From Isoetes taiwanensis (taxonomy: Eukaryota > Streptophyta > Lycopodiopsida > Isoetales > Isoetaceae): 64,000 nucleotides of DNA. Below the pieces are notes generated by a model. It saw only the letters and a program-made list of their open reading frames with translations, searched no databases and was not told where the DNA came from. Both the position numbers and the translations under genes were made by a program. Below are positions 10,634 through 23,727 of the stretch, piece after piece; the first letter of the stretch is position 1; each line of letters opens with the position of its first letter. Where the stretch lies: the NCBI GenBank assembly GCA_021234155.1, contig JAJEKV010000031.1, positions 13,757,748 through 13,821,747 of the forward strand. Direction: 5' to 3'.

Positions 10634-13600
10634 TCAACTTTTAAATCTGATACTGCGACTAATATTTGCCTTGATTCCAGTTGATTCACCACCATATGAA
10701 CCAGTTTGACGTTTAATCTCACGGACCTGCCCTTTTCTCCGAATGACTGCCTTCTCATGTTTGACCTGCAAATATTTTTGAACGCTTATAATCTTGAACT
10801 GGTATCAGTTAGAAATACTGACAAGTTTACCTTGTATTTTTTACGTGGGTTCTTGTTGGCCTTTTTCCGATGTGGTGTAAGGCCCCTATTCTTTTCCATC
10901 TGCACAAATATATTTTTCCAGTCAGAAAACCAAAAATCCACATGCTAAAAACTCTTAAGATCACCTCAGAAGTAATCAACCGCCGTCCTTCAACAAGATC
11001 CTCCTGAGGCTGTGATGCTTTCCTGGTAATGTTATAATACCAAAATAAGTTAATCATTTGGATATTACCCTCACGCCGAGATTGTTAAAACTAACCATGC
11101 AACATTGGCTGCCTTCTCTGGCTTCTTGATAGCCTTAAGATTTTTTGCCCGAGGATGCGTTTGATCTTCAATATTCTCACCCTCCAAGTCCACTTCTGAT
11201 GGCTCATTTCCATTACCTCTTATTTGATCTATTTGCTGCTGCTCGTGCTTTCTTCTTCTCTCCCCAAGGTCATCCTTCACCGGTAGGTCAGAATCTCCAG
11301 AAAACACCTGTATATGAGAAAAAACAAAATGAAGACTTGAGACTCTAAGATTCTCATTTTAAGTGGAAAGCAGTGACTATAGAGCAAATTTCGAAACTTA
11401 TGCTGCAGGACATAAGGAAGACGAATGGATATCAAAAGTTATCTTACCTTAGCTTTCTTTGGGCGATGTCCTGCTTGTGATATTACTTGTGAGAGCTTTG
11501 AATTTTTCTTTGACACCTCTTGTGTTGACCCTCCCGTATCAACATCGTCATCATAATCATCAAATGGAGAGATCAACCTGACCACAAGACTAAATATTAA
11601 CGCATCTATAAACTTCTCAAAAAATAGCTCCTTTACACACCTGGACTTAGGTTGTTGTAACTGCACACTTCTCGTTTGGCTGCTCAGCTTTTGAGCCTCT
11701 AGTCTCTCCATCTCTTTCAGCATTTGTTGGCTTTGACTTCCAATAAAAACCTGTATACACAACCAACACCAGTATCTTACTTGACTAATTCTTTCACGCC
11801 AACTGTAGATATATACCCTTGTGAACTTGCATAAATTACCTGATCAGTAACAGCAGGGAGCTGGAGATGGCTTCTTTTACGACCCGCTTTAACAGACCTC
11901 ATTTTGTGTGTCAAATATTCTCCATCATCTGGACGCAATTTCTGCATGTAATGATTTGCTCCTATTAAAAAAATGCAACTTAAGGAAACAGATTGTTATT
12001 CTACTACCTTGCTCTCTTTGCCTAAAATATTGCCTTTATCATCAAGAACTGCTTTTATTTGATCCTTAAGTTTCTCGTCAATGGGGCGCATCTGCAGCAA
12101 AATAATGGTATAATCAGCTCCCATTCAAGTCCTAAACAGTCTTTAAATATTAAAACAATGTCTCACCATGAATGCTTGTTTCTTTATATGATGAATGGAA
12201 ATGAGTAGAGCTCTCAAATAATCTAGCAACACAAAGAGAAAAAACATGGGCTTACCTTCTCAAGGCACTTTCGCAGCTCAACAAGGCGAGAAATCACGGG
12301 ATGATCACAAACTGACTTGCCTTCGCCTTTTAGAAGCAAATAAAAGACGATTGACTGACAGTAACTTAATAAGAGCATATGCTTCACTTCTAAGTACATC
12401 ATGCCCTCCTTCGCTGCCAACTGACCACCCTGTACCTGCACATCTCTCAAGGTTAAACCCAGCAGATAAAAGAAGTAGATTTCCCATCCAAGAAGCAAAT
12501 AGCATTGGCACGGATAGCTAGTAATGGTATCACTGAAGCAAACAAGCTTAACCTTACAAAAAAGTGTGCAAGACATGTTGGCAGAAGTTGAATACACTGT
12601 GAGGTGCCAAGTTCATGGAAAATCTGGCCCCAAATACAAGACACTAGTGAAACCTTTCATCATACCACTTGTGAAATAAGTACAGGGGAAAAAAGGCTTA
12701 AAAGTGATGAAAATGAGCATAATATGACATAAAAGAAATATCCTGAAATTAAAGTCATAAAAACTAGACAATTCCAACAAAGTTTTTCTTGGATTCAAAA
12801 CAAGACAAATATCACCTTCTTTAGAACAGGCTGTAAACTATCCATTTCAACCACTGCCTCTACTTAATTAAGCCCAAGAGTCCAAGCAGTTCAGGTGCAT
12901 TGCTGCAAAATTGCCAATACCCAAGTCACTTATCTTTGCATTCTCGTATTAAGTTATAGATGAAGCACCTCATAACAACTTGTGACTGTTCCTCTTTTGA
13001 GAAAGCGTTGAAGTCCTTTTCAATCTTCTCAATAGGTATAAGACCAGATAGTTCCCCTTTAGAATGAGGTCCATGTATGCCTTTACCTTCTTTTTCATTC
13101 TGCTGAGCAGCTTCCTGTAAAACGACAAGCAAATTAAAGATTACATAAAGCCTTATTGCAAGTCTTTATTCAAACGTACAACACAAGATATTGTACTCTA
13201 TGTGCACACCTGAAGAGTCAAATCTCCATCCTCAGATCCTTCACTGTCACTTTCATTGTATTCAAAGTCTTCTGGACGTAAAGATGCAGCCAACTTCTGT
13301 TGTATTCGACGTGCCTCGGCCTCTTCTTTTGCAGGCCCTTCTTCATCACTTGATGGCATCTACTTGAAAGAATTCCAATTTTTAAAAGTGGAAAACTCCT
13401 TTTCAAACCATTATTGTAAGATAAGACCTTCTTACATCATCAGCTCCATGATAAATCCTTTTACGCTTCCCCCATGCATCCTTTGGTTTCTCATCCTTAT
13501 CATTATCATCATCTTCATCCAATGTCATGGTCTTCCGCTTCATTAATTTTATCTGTGCCGCCACTATCAGTGCAGAGAAAGAATAGTCAAAGAATCTTGA

Positions 13601-14281
13601 TCAATTCAATGATAGCCAGAAAAAAAATTAGTATTGTCTAAATTTTCTTACTCTTTGCCGTAAGACCAGTAACTTCCTCATCACTGTAGCTATCACTATG
13701 GAAATCATCTTCCATGCTTGCCTGCTAAAACAATTCGGCTTTAGGCATGCAACTTACTGTTGTGTTCATTTAACTCTTCTTTACATATACTTATTTCCTT
13801 AAATTTGCAAAATAGGAAAAAATGTCCAAAACCACGAATGCTTACTTCATCTTGTGACTCATCGCTATCTTCGTCCTGCATGAGCAGAATGAAGTGAAAT
13901 TGCATGTCCACACATTGGGGACAGAAATGCCTACCTTCAGATCAAACACAGGATTTTCCATCTCCTCATCCTCAGAGTCTAAAGCAAAAAGCAACAAGAA
14001 GCAGCTTAGATAATATAAGTTTCACACAATGCTGCACTTAGATATGCAACTGAGAATTAACTCACCAGAACTACCAGTATTTTCCAAGGGTATTACATCT
14101 CTGTGTCTATGAACTGCATAAGAAACAATTTATATGTTGGATTCCACATGTATGATTAAATGCAGAAACACAATATCAGTAACGTACACTTGTCAATCTC
14201 ATCTTCTAACTCTTCAGGGAATCTTTCCATATGAGAACTGGAGGATTTCCCCTTCTTCTTCTTCATTGAGTCTTTGCCCAT
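10634..14281 (-). CDS. SAS10: SAS10/UTP3 small-subunit processome protein
   Basis: Nucleolar protein of the small-subunit processome, needed for 18S rRNA maturation. Eighteen exons fit with GT-AG borders and matching phases: 14188-14281, 14066-14113, 13935-13978, 13846-13875, 13652-13721, 13436-13563, 13210-13359, 12969-13114, 12816-12902, 12256-12435, 12008-12091, 11840-11941, 11641-11750, 11448-11577, 11096-11307, 10965-11022, 10831-10899, 10634-10765. They give about 624 residues, close to other plant homologues. The start reads MGKDSMKKKKGK. The acidic N-terminal part contains EEVTGLTAK. The Sas10/Utp3/C1D domain (about 215-330) includes YLEVKHMLLLSYCQ and DHPVISRLVELR. The C-terminal Sas10 domain (about 550-624) includes NRGLTPHRKKANKNPRKKYK, RRKGQVREIKRQ and a GESTGIKANISRSIRFKS ending. 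Exon 9 is one base short for the frame and shows TAG in phase, so the locus is either a recent pseudogene or carries a sequence error. All other exons are open. Confidence 0.93.
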
Positions 14282-14770
14282 CGGTGCCAGCACACCTACA
14301 AACCATGTAGTAGATTAAACATCATGATCATGAGCGTTGATGTGATTAAGCAATGTTGCACCTAAAATTCAGACAATTGCAATTTTACATCACTATCCTG
14401 TTTCTAATCTGATAGGCAATGCAAGTTGCAAACCATGGCATGCTACTGTTACTGCTACTGTACCAGACCAGCCAATGATGCACAGAAAGAAGAAAGATTT
14501 TGTTAAGTACTAACCGCTGTCTTTGTTCAGATGATGTTCTGCTCTTCCTCCTTTGAAAACAACAAGTGGCAGGCAGCAACCGGAATGTAACGGGATATAA
14601 AACCAGATTAAGGAATCAAGGATTCGATTTAGGTTACTGGAAAATAGCAGGCCGGGTGCTGGAGGGAAAATATTCGACCTTGGAGCTGAAATCTTAAACC
14701 CTTACCAAAACCGGGAAGGGTTTTGGTCGGAAAATTAAGAAAAATAATATCAGTTCAGTTTGAGCCCTAA
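14282..14770 (-). promoter_or_regulatory. SAS10 5'UTR intron and promoter
   Basis: Upstream of the SAS10 start a 5'UTR intron is inferred. Its donor GTTAGTACTT lies at the minus-strand position just below 14515, and its acceptor TTTGTAG lies at 14296-14302, leaving about 14 nt of leader before the ATG. Both sites are kept in the duplicate at 1.4-2.3 kb. No unambiguous TATA box was chosen. The transcription start is not determined. Confidence 0.5.
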
Positions 14771-15377
14771 TCAAGTACAAGATCGGGCTATTTTAGATCG
14801 AGCTATTTTATTATTGTTGATTGTAATGCATATAAAACAATTCAATTTGATGACATTGATAGGGCTCCCCACCAATCGGGCTACCTGCAGTTGGATCAAA
14901 TAACTACAGTTTTGCTCGACCCAATTTCGGACCTTTGCCTTTTATGGCCTCTTTTGACCTCCAACTTCTGTTCTTCCTAGCTCATTCTTCACCTTTTTTC
15001 GCTTTTGTTTTTGAAGCTCTAGACTGCTGACCTCTTGTGCCATGTCATTACTTTATCATATTTTTTCAAAGTTTTCACAATGTACAACCTGGCTTCTTGG
15101 TGTCTAGAGTAAATCACCTATCTCGTGTCGTGTTAGTTTCCTTTTTTGTGGGAGATGTTTTTTATCCAAATAAAGGTCTTTTTCGTTTTCTTGGAACTTT
15201 ATGGTCTAATTTATCTTTAATTGCATAGATAGATACCTCCTTTAATTTTGCATCTATAGCCCTCGCTTCCTTGCCTTAGATCTAGCTTGATTTTAGCCAT
15301 ACATAATGTCTTCATTATTTTTTCTTTCATTCTTTAGATTAATTTGTGCATAATTACCTTTATTATATGTATACAGG

Positions 15378-15474
15378 AATGTCAATTTACTTGACATTCC
15401 TGAGATGGAAACAGGGCGACGCGCGGAGCGCGGAGCCCTGTTGACATCTCAGGAATGTCAAGTAAATTGACATT
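15378..15474. repeat. Compound 97-bp hairpin
   Basis: Two 40-bp arms (15378-15417 and 15435-15474) are inverted copies with only two adjacent mismatches. They are separated by a 17-bp GC-rich loop, GACGCGCGGAGCGCGGA. The outer 21 bp of each arm is itself a smaller palindrome, AATGTCAA-TTTAC-TTGACATT, so the sequence can fold as a cruciform with two side hairpins. There is no gene in it. Confidence 0.9.
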
Positions 15475-15488
15475 ACTGTAACGTGGAG

Positions 15489-16061
15489 ACCACTTAGTCA
15501 TCCATTCTATGACACGTGTCAAACATCCAACGGCTAAAATCAAGAATGTTAGTGGAAAAAAAAATAGAATGTAAGGGTGAGATTCCATTACGTGAACATT
15601 CTTTAATGACGTGGCATTAAAGTTCCTTAATTTAAGTAGCAATTTCTACGGGGTGATTCCACATATGAAACATAAAAAATCCACGTAGGACACATTAAAG
15701 GATCAAGAAAGAAAAATAGAAAAAAAAAACAAAATAGAGATCCACGTGGCAATATTTGAGCAAGGGACACATATATTATTTTTAGGGCCAGCCAATATTG
15801 GCTGTCCTTTAAAAAAAACTCATGGCAACGCCACGTAAGTATTTTTAATTAACTTCCACTCAAGTGGAATAAATCACAACAACGACTTTTTGACATGGCA
15901 AAATTATATTGGGCAATTAATTAAAATTAAACATTTTAAAGTCCTAGTCGAATCTCACCCTAAGTAAAAGTAGAATGCAAGTAAATGGAGATTCTTGGAA
16001 ATGAAACTTGCCACATGGCGATATCTCATTGGACGATGGGATAGAATAGAGACTAAGTGGT
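15489..16061. mobile_element. Possible MITE-like element
   Basis: The left edge ACCACTTAGTC...ATTCTAT (about 15490-15515) recurs inverted at the right edge (about 16035-16061), giving imperfect terminal repeats of about 25 bp. The 570-bp interior is non-coding and AT-rich with several CACGTGG/CCACGTA words. No clean target duplication was found. The compound hairpin lies directly beyond the left end and may belong to the same element. Confidence 0.4.
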
Positions 16062-17411
16062 TTTTACGTATATATGTAGAGCTCTTTATGCCTGGGCCAT
16101 TACTTCCTAAGCTTGATTATGAATTTCATTGCCTCTCTCATTTCTAGATACTTTTTACATGGGTCACATCCTTAGATTGTTCTCCTGGCTTTATGGTCAT
16201 CCACTTTATTTCAATACTGACGTTCTAAAAGAATAGATTTAGATGTTTGGCAGATATACATCGATGGACATGTCCTACCGCAAGATTAATGAGTGTTCCA
16301 TTACTTTCTTCTCTTTTTTCGTCTTGAACTATATAGGTAGATTTGTCTATCCATTTATCTTCATCATTGAGTTTGACATCAACATTCTTTGCTCTCAAGA
16401 GTTTACTCAATTGGTTTTACTTGAATAGTTGCAAGTCTCTTTTCTAGGGACGGCCTATACTCTTGTGATTAACGTTTTTCCTATAAGATCTCATACTTAT
16501 TAAGCAACCTCCAACCATTCTTTAGCTTATCGAGAATTATTTGACACAATTGAGATAAGATTTGCCCCTTTTAAATTTTTGTACATCTGGAGATATGTTA
16601 GCTTTAGACCCTTTGATATTGTTTTCATGACCATTTGTTTCCGACTTTCCTCCCTCCTAGACTTAGTTAGTCAATTCAATCTAGCTTCAAGACTTCCTTT
16701 TGTAAACATGCTCTTTTCCTTTTGACTATTTTTCCCAAGTTCTGTTTCTTAGTTCTATATATATTATTTGCAATGTATGTCATGCAGCTTAGCTCCAGGT
16801 TATTTTCATTTGATTTTTTCATCCATGTGATTTCCTTCCAAGCCTCTTTTCATGTTGTTCCTTCTTCAGTAGAGCATTTTTACATTGCTTGGGGTGGACT
16901 CTTTGATCATTCACTTCTTACATTCTCTTATCTTTTTACATTTGTAGTACTCCAAACTTTGTCACATAAACTTGAATTCAAATTCATAAACTTTACATTC
17001 ACTAACTATTTCACAGTCCCATTACTCTATGGTGTTCCTTCACAAGACCATCTTTTCCACATTTTTAGCAAATGTTATGCATATTATTTGATGCTTTTTC
17101 CTTTATTTCCTTTTAAATATCTCTATGCTCGCCACTTGAATTTATTTCCTTCTATATATCTCTATATGCTGGTTACTTGGATTTGGGACGGTTCTCATAT
17201 TATCATATACTCTTCCACTTTATTTCAATCTTGATAGTATGTTGATTATGATGAGGCAGCCAAACGTCTTAAAGTAGTACAAGAGAGATGATTTTTTATT
17301 GTGTATAGGTGGTTTTGCCTAGTGGGTTCGATTGTCTTCTCTAGTCTATGATGTATCTTGAACTTTACAAGGAACTTTATTCTTGAATATAGTCTGTCAT
17401 CCTTTAGAAAA
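16062..17411. other. T-rich spacer ending in an A tract
   Basis: No gene was recognised. A 170-codon open frame at 16722-17234 is rich in Phe/Leu/Tyr because the DNA is T-rich, and has no start context or family resemblance. On the minus strand near 17060, KCGKDGLVKEHH weakly recalls a gag zinc knuckle. The run of 13 A at about 17408-17420 could be a retroelement tail. Confidence 0.35.
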
Positions 17412-19415
17412 AAAAAAAAACCCCATTGTAACTAGTCGGGCAACAACCCTACTAGCACCTCAGACTACATCGGTCAATCCCTCAATAGTCTTATCATTCC
17501 ATACATGGACCGAGCTAATCCAAGATGGCATACCTTCTCCATGATCTTTAAACGATACATGTTCATGCCTTAGTTCAGCTGTGTACTTACACCTTTTAGA
17601 ACTAAAAATTTCAGCATTACTAATTACATGCTCATTTGCTAAACCCTTCAAGGCTAATATATCTGGTCATACCAATTTTAGTACTACAGAATTCCAGAGT
17701 AAGATGCTTTTTTAATTAAATACAAGGCATCATACATGAGCCATGGTAAAAGTGAATTGATTTAGATATCCAAGTGTTCAACTAAATACTCAAGCATTAA
17801 CTTATGCATGGAATAAGATAATGAGAATACCTTAAGTTATCATCCTTAAAACAAAAGAGATATTGTCTAGCATACGCGCCACTTTTTTTTTTAAACAAAT
17901 AGACCTCGATTTAGTTCTTTGCCACTATAGAAGTTCCCCGTAAGCCAAGATGTGCGGCCGGTTGAACTTGGCATCCCGAATCCATCCTTTCGATTCCATC
18001 ATCCATGCAAAACACCTAATCCTAGGACAAGAGAGCCACATTGAGAGGAGAATATCCGCACACTGCAGCCAATCAAGCAAACATTAGCACAAAAGTGGTA
18101 ATGAAGCAAAAGGTTAAAAGGTACATTGGGTATTCTCGCTCTTCGCCCTTCACCCAATGTAGCCTTTTGCCCAAAGTTAGTGTAAAGCAACCTGGAAAAA
18201 AGGGGAATGTAAAAGTAAACAACAAGCATTTTGTCTAAACCAATAGGCATATAATGATGCAATATGTATCCTCTATAAAATGTTTTTAGAATGTTATTCC
18301 TTCAAACAACTTATTTTACGTACATTGCAAAGACATATTATACAAAGGCAAACAATGCAGCCTTAAAAATATTTCATGTATCAGGAGTTTATTAATCTAG
18401 CAGCGGATTCCTTATTCCTGCAACAGTCTATTGCCTGTAACAGTGTTTGTTACCATACTCTTATGCAGCTTTGCCTCGTTAGGCTCAGATATATTGACCA
18501 TAAATTCGCAATGTCATATGAAAAGCAAAAGAGTTTTCAGACCTGTGTTGAAGCTTGGAGTAACCATAAGCTTGTTGTTTTTGCAGAGACTCCGGGTCTA
18601 CTGGAAGGAGTTCGATCTTGCTTTTAGAGCATGACACCGACCAAGGAAACGTGTCGCTTCATGTGTTCACCACGAAATAAGATACTTGCTAAGAGCCAAA
18701 ATATCTGCTGAAGGCCATGTGCTTGCCAAAATATTCAAAGATCCATTCAAAGATCTTTCTGCTGTATTGTATCTCTGCTTCCTTGATAGTCATACCAGCT
18801 TATATGCTTGCAGATATAAACGAACTTTGGAGTATCACTACATGTTTAGGATATCCAATAAGCTGATTTTCGGATCTTTCAGAGCAAGCCCATTATAAGA
18901 TATCTGCTATTCTTCCTCTGGAGCACGCTAGCAGCCAAGGACTTCATGAACTTGTTTTTAGAGCATGCAAGCGGCAAAGAAGACATTAGGTTCATGTATT
19001 AGCCACGAAATGGCTATAGCCATAAAATGCTCATCTGCTAGTGGGCATTTTTGCCTAAGAACGGCATATCTGAAAGCGCCGTTCGGCAAACCCTAAAGGT
19101 AATTCGTTGAAAAATAGCCTTGCTTTAACATATTTTCAACCCCAAATTATCCTTTAATTCTAAATTAAGAAGGAAATGTATTTATTTGCATCATAAGCAA
19201 TTAATTTTTGCACCGCTATCTTCCAGTAAATCCAGAGTAATAATTATATGCCATGTTGCATATTCAAGTGCATATGTAAAGATTACTCATACTAGTTGAA
19301 AAACTTTCATGTGTTTCCCATGTGATAGCTCACATTCAAGAGATACATGTCAGAAAAACTTTCATGTGTTTCCCATGTGATAGCTCACATTCAAGAGATA
19401 CATGTCAATCAATAA
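17412..19415. repeat. 2-kb duplication, copy 1
   Basis: Aligns with 20140-22142 at a constant offset of about 2728 bp. The central part (about 18360-18960) is almost identical. The first 900 bp carries clustered small differences, many at CAG/CTG sites. It holds open frames of 67-83 codons that match nothing known. Near its end a unit of about 56 bp (CTTTCATGTGTTTCCCATGT and following) is tandemly doubled at about 19298-19408. Confidence 0.9.
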
Positions 19416-20139
19416 TAAAAAAATCCTACCTCCAACCGTAGGATAGTAGAAGACCCTACATGTATGTACTGTAACAATAGGATGGGCAAGACCCTACCAT
19501 TACAGTAAGGGTCTTGCACTATCCTATAATTACAATATGCCATAGATACTATTCTTTCTGTATAATCAGAAGGAAAGAAAGAAAGAGAAGATAAGGTGTT
19601 GGAAGTTACCTTGATTGAGCTTCCAGAATTTGCACCAAGGTGCCCGTCACATATTTGATACCCAAAATATGACTTATCATATGATGTAAAGTCATTTACT
19701 TTTTTGGAGAGCCAAGTGGCACGTTTTGATAGGCTACAATGACAAGTGGCATTGTATTTGCCTTATGACAGAATCTTATTCTGGCCTTGACAATTCTTTT
19801 TAACTATAGCAACAGCATATTGATTCTCATATTTTTCCTGATCAACAGTACCTAGTCATGTTGAAATGGTTAACTCCAAGGAGCTCCAGTGGCCCATACC
19901 CTTTTCAAATATATTTATCAGAATTCAATCTGAACTTCATGAGAACTCAACCTGAGCTTCATGTATGTCTTGTACAAGTGTTGTCCTGTTCTGCATATGT
20001 GTCCTGTATAGGCACAATAACATTAAATATTAGCATCATCCATAAATGTTATGCATCATGCCAAAAGTTTAATCATTGACTTTTGCTCATATAACATGGA
20101 GAGATATGACACTGGTAAAACCAATGAAATGAAGTATCT
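19416..20139. other. Spacer between the 2-kb copies
   Basis: Single-copy in this window. It includes a short inverted repeat, GCAAGACCCT and AGGGTCTTGC with a 12-bp loop, at about 19487-19518. No gene was recognised. Confidence 0.5.
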
Positions 20140-22142
20140 AAAAAAAACCCTGACAGAACTAGTCCAGGCAACAACCCTACTAGCACCTCAGACTACATCG
20201 GTCAATCCCTCAATAGTCTTATCATTCCATACATGGACCGAGCTAATCCAAGATGGCATACCTTCTCCATGATCTTTAAACGATACATGTTCATGCCTTA
20301 GTTCAACAGGTAATGTACTTACACCTTTTAGAACTAAAAATTTCAGCATTACTAATTACATGCTCATTTGCTAAACCCTTCAAGGCTAATATATCTGGTC
20401 ATACCAATTTTAGTACTACAGAATTCCAGAGTAAGATGCTTTTTTAATTAAATACAAGGCATCATACATGAGCCATGGTAAAAAGCTGACCAGATTTAGA
20501 TATCCAAGTGTTCAACTAAATACTCAAGCATTAACTTATGCATGGAATAAGATAACAGAATACCTTAAGTTATCATCCTTAAAACAAAAGAGATATTGTC
20601 TAGCATAACGCCACTTTTTTTTAAACAAATAGACCTCGAGTTAGTTCTTTGCCACTATAGAAGTTCACGTAAGCCAAGATGTGCGGCCGGTTGAACTTGG
20701 CATCCCGAATCCATCCTTTTCGATTCCATCATCCATGCAAAACACCTAATCCTAGGACAAGAGAGCCACATTGAGAGGAGAATATCAGGTACTGCGCGAG
20801 CCAATCAAGCAAACATTAGCACAAAAGTGGTAATGAAGCAAGGGCCAAAAGGTACATTGGGTATTCTCGGCTCTTCGCCCTTCACCCAATGTAGCCTTTT
20901 GCCCAAAGTTAGTGTAAAGCAACTGGAAAAAAAGGGGAATGTAAAAGTAAACAACAGCATTTTGTCTAAACCAATAGGCATATAATGATGCAATATGCAT
21001 CCTCTATAAAATGTTTTTAGAATGTTATTCCTTCAAACAACTTATTTCTGTACATTGCAGCACATATTATACAGTGCAAACAATGCAGCCTTAAAAATAT
21101 TTCATGTATCAGGAGTTTATTAATCTAGCAGCGGATTCCTTATTCCTGCAACAGTCTATTGCATGTAACAGTGTTTGTTACCATACTCTTATGCAGCTTT
21201 GCCTCGTTAGGCTCAGATATATTGACCATAAATTCGCAATGTCATATGAAAAGCAAAAGAGTTTTCAGACCTGTGTTGAAGCTTGGAGTAACCATAAGCT
21301 TGTTGTTTTTGCAGAGACTCCGGGTCTACTGGAAGAAGTTCGATCTTGCTTTTAGAGCATGACACCGACCAAGGAAACGTGTCGCTTCATGTGTTCACCA
21401 CGAAATAAGATACTTGCTAAGAGCCAAAATATCTGCTGAAGGCCATGTGCTTGCCAAAATATTCAAAGATCCATTCAAAGATCTTTCTGCTGTATTGTAT
21501 CTCTGCTTCCTTGATAGTCATACCAGCTTATATGCTTGCAGATATAAACGAACTTTGGAGTATCACTACATGTTTAGGATATCCAATAAGCTGATTTTCG
21601 GATCTTCAGAGCAAGCCCATTATAAGATATCTGCTATTCTTCCTCTGGAGCACGCTAGCAGCCAAGGACTTCATGAACTTGTTTTTAGAGCATGCAAACG
21701 GCAAAGAAGACATGCCGGTTCATGTATTAGCCACGAAATGGCTATAGCCATAAAATGCTCATCTGCTAGTGGGCATTTTTGCCTAAGAACGGCATATCTG
21801 AAAGCGCCGTTCGGCAAACCCTAAAGGTAATTCGTTGAAAAATAGCCTTGCTTTAACATATTTTCAACCCCAAATTATCCTTTAATTCTAAATTAAGAAG
21901 GAAATGTATTTATTTGCATCATAAGCAATTAATTTTTGCACCGCTATCTTCCAGTAAATCCAGAGTAATAATTATATGCCATGTTGCATATTCAAGTGCA
22001 TATGTAAAGATTACTCATACTAGTTGAAAAACTTTCATGTGTTTCCCATGTGATAGCTCACATTCAAGAGATACATGTCAGAAAAACTTTCATGTGTTTC
22101 CCATGTGATAGCTCACATTCAAGAGATACATGTCAATCAATA
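20140..22142. repeat. 2-kb duplication, copy 2
   Basis: Second copy of 17412-19415 in direct orientation, including the doubled 56-bp unit near its end. It is followed by a poly(A) run of about 25 bp (22142-22165). Confidence 0.9.
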
Positions 22143-22361
22143 AAAAAAAAAAAAAAAAAAAAAAATTCTTGATAGCATCACTATTACTCAAGATGTGGAT
22201 CATTTTCTTACTTTATTTTAGCCATTTATATTATTCGCCAAATCTTTGTGTGTAAGATCATTGGTTCTTTCTAGTATATCTTTTCTGTCACGTAGATAGC
22301 TCTTTACCATGGAATATTTGTTGCATCCTTTTTTAAAATCTCTCCCTCCCTCCCTCCCTCT

Positions 22362-23675
22362 AGACCAACTTGAATGCTGGATGCGGGACCATGGTGGAGA
22401 TGGAATGCCTATAAATGGGTATGTTTTTATGCTACTTTTACATGCTGATGATGCGGTATTGCTATCTAGGAGCATACAAAGGTTGCAACAGCATTTGGAT
22501 ACGCTTTCATTATTTTATGATGCAAAAGGCATGCAAGTAAATATGGGTGAGACCAAAGTGGTTGTGTTTGGGGCAAACAAGACTGATCATTTATAAGTTC
22601 ATTATCAAGGTGAACTTGTAGAAATTACCAATAGCTACAAGTACCTTGCGATATTAGTGGATAAGAGTCCAAATTGGAACCAAGCAGTGGAGCAAAAAGT
22701 AAATGGTGCCCTCAAAGCACTGTATACAATGCAGCGTAGATGTGTCAAAGCAGAGATATGGAACTTTAGCTTGAAAAGAATGCTTTATATAACACTGGTT
22801 CAATCCGTAGTTTTATATGGATGTGAAGTATGGTGTCCTGGATTGGCATTGGAGACTTGGAAAAAGGTTGACAAAATTCGAAATAAATTCCTTCGGTCTG
22901 AACTTGGAACAAAAATGCAAACTCCCTATGATATGATGTTAGCGGAATATGGGATGTTCACGCTGGAGGTAGAGGCGTTTTGCAGACTCCTTAATTATGT
23001 CTATAAGGTCGTGTATATTAAGTTTACCACACTTGGCTTTGGAGAAGACACGGGTTAAGGGCTGGTTTGTTGATGCCACTCAGTGGATGGCACAATGGGT
23101 GGATGAATATTCATGATTTAGCTTTGCATAAAGATGATATCTGCATATGGGTCAAAATGAATGTTCTTCAGAGGACATGGAGAGATGGGCGGTAAAAAAA
23201 AGAGTTTTATAGGACCCATATTAATCCTACATTGCAAGAGGCAAAGTATTTGGCAAAGGGAATTTCTAAGAAGCATGGGCATGCCATGCGGGATGAGGTT
23301 TGAGCTCACATAGGCTTGGTGTTGAAGTAGGCAAATGGAATGACATTCCGACGAGCTTAGATTGTGTAAGATATGTGAGATAGGGATACTTGAAGATGAG
23401 GAACATGTACTTCTATGTTGTCATGCTTACAGAGATATTCGAGAGAAGTATGATATATGTGTCGCACGTTAATGGCTTTCTTTGATTTTCGGGATCACGT
23501 ATTGGGATATGTATCATTGATATTTTAAAGCATAGAGACTGCTTTTAAAGCATATGGACTAATGTGTTTACTATCGAGGATGCATTAGATGGTTTGTTTT
23601 ATAATGTTGAATGTACAAGTTGAACGTCTTATAGACTGGCAGTCTCACAAGCGTAATAATGAAATTTCATTTCAT
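22362..23675 (+). mobile_element. LINE fragment, RT thumb to 3' end
   Basis: 5'-truncated non-LTR retrotransposon. The translation starts LDQLECWMRDHGGDG and contains LLHADDAVLLS, the RT catalytic block with His instead of the usual Tyr in Y-A-D-D. It continues as METKVVVFGAN-like and YKYLAILVDKSPNW blocks and SVVLYGCEVWCPG, all shared with the LINE at 38.1-40.8 kb. A stop at about 22596 and frameshifts after 23050 kill it. A Cys/His-rich C-terminal stretch is still visible near 23350-23440. Both edges abut CTCC/CT microsatellite sequence (22342-22361 and 23676-23700). Confidence 0.8.
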
Positions 23676-23727
23676 CTCTCTCCCTCCCTCCCTCCCTCTT
23701 CCCCCTCCCCGGCGTCTTGGGTCACTA

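Noticed and set aside
16722-17234. 170-codon open frame, plus strand
   Set aside because: Phe/Leu/Tyr-rich translation of T-rich DNA with no domain, homologous block or splice logic.
18376-18627. 83-codon frame repeated at 21104-21355
   Set aside because: Identity reflects the 2-kb duplication. No family match, and the surrounding sequence is not coding-like.
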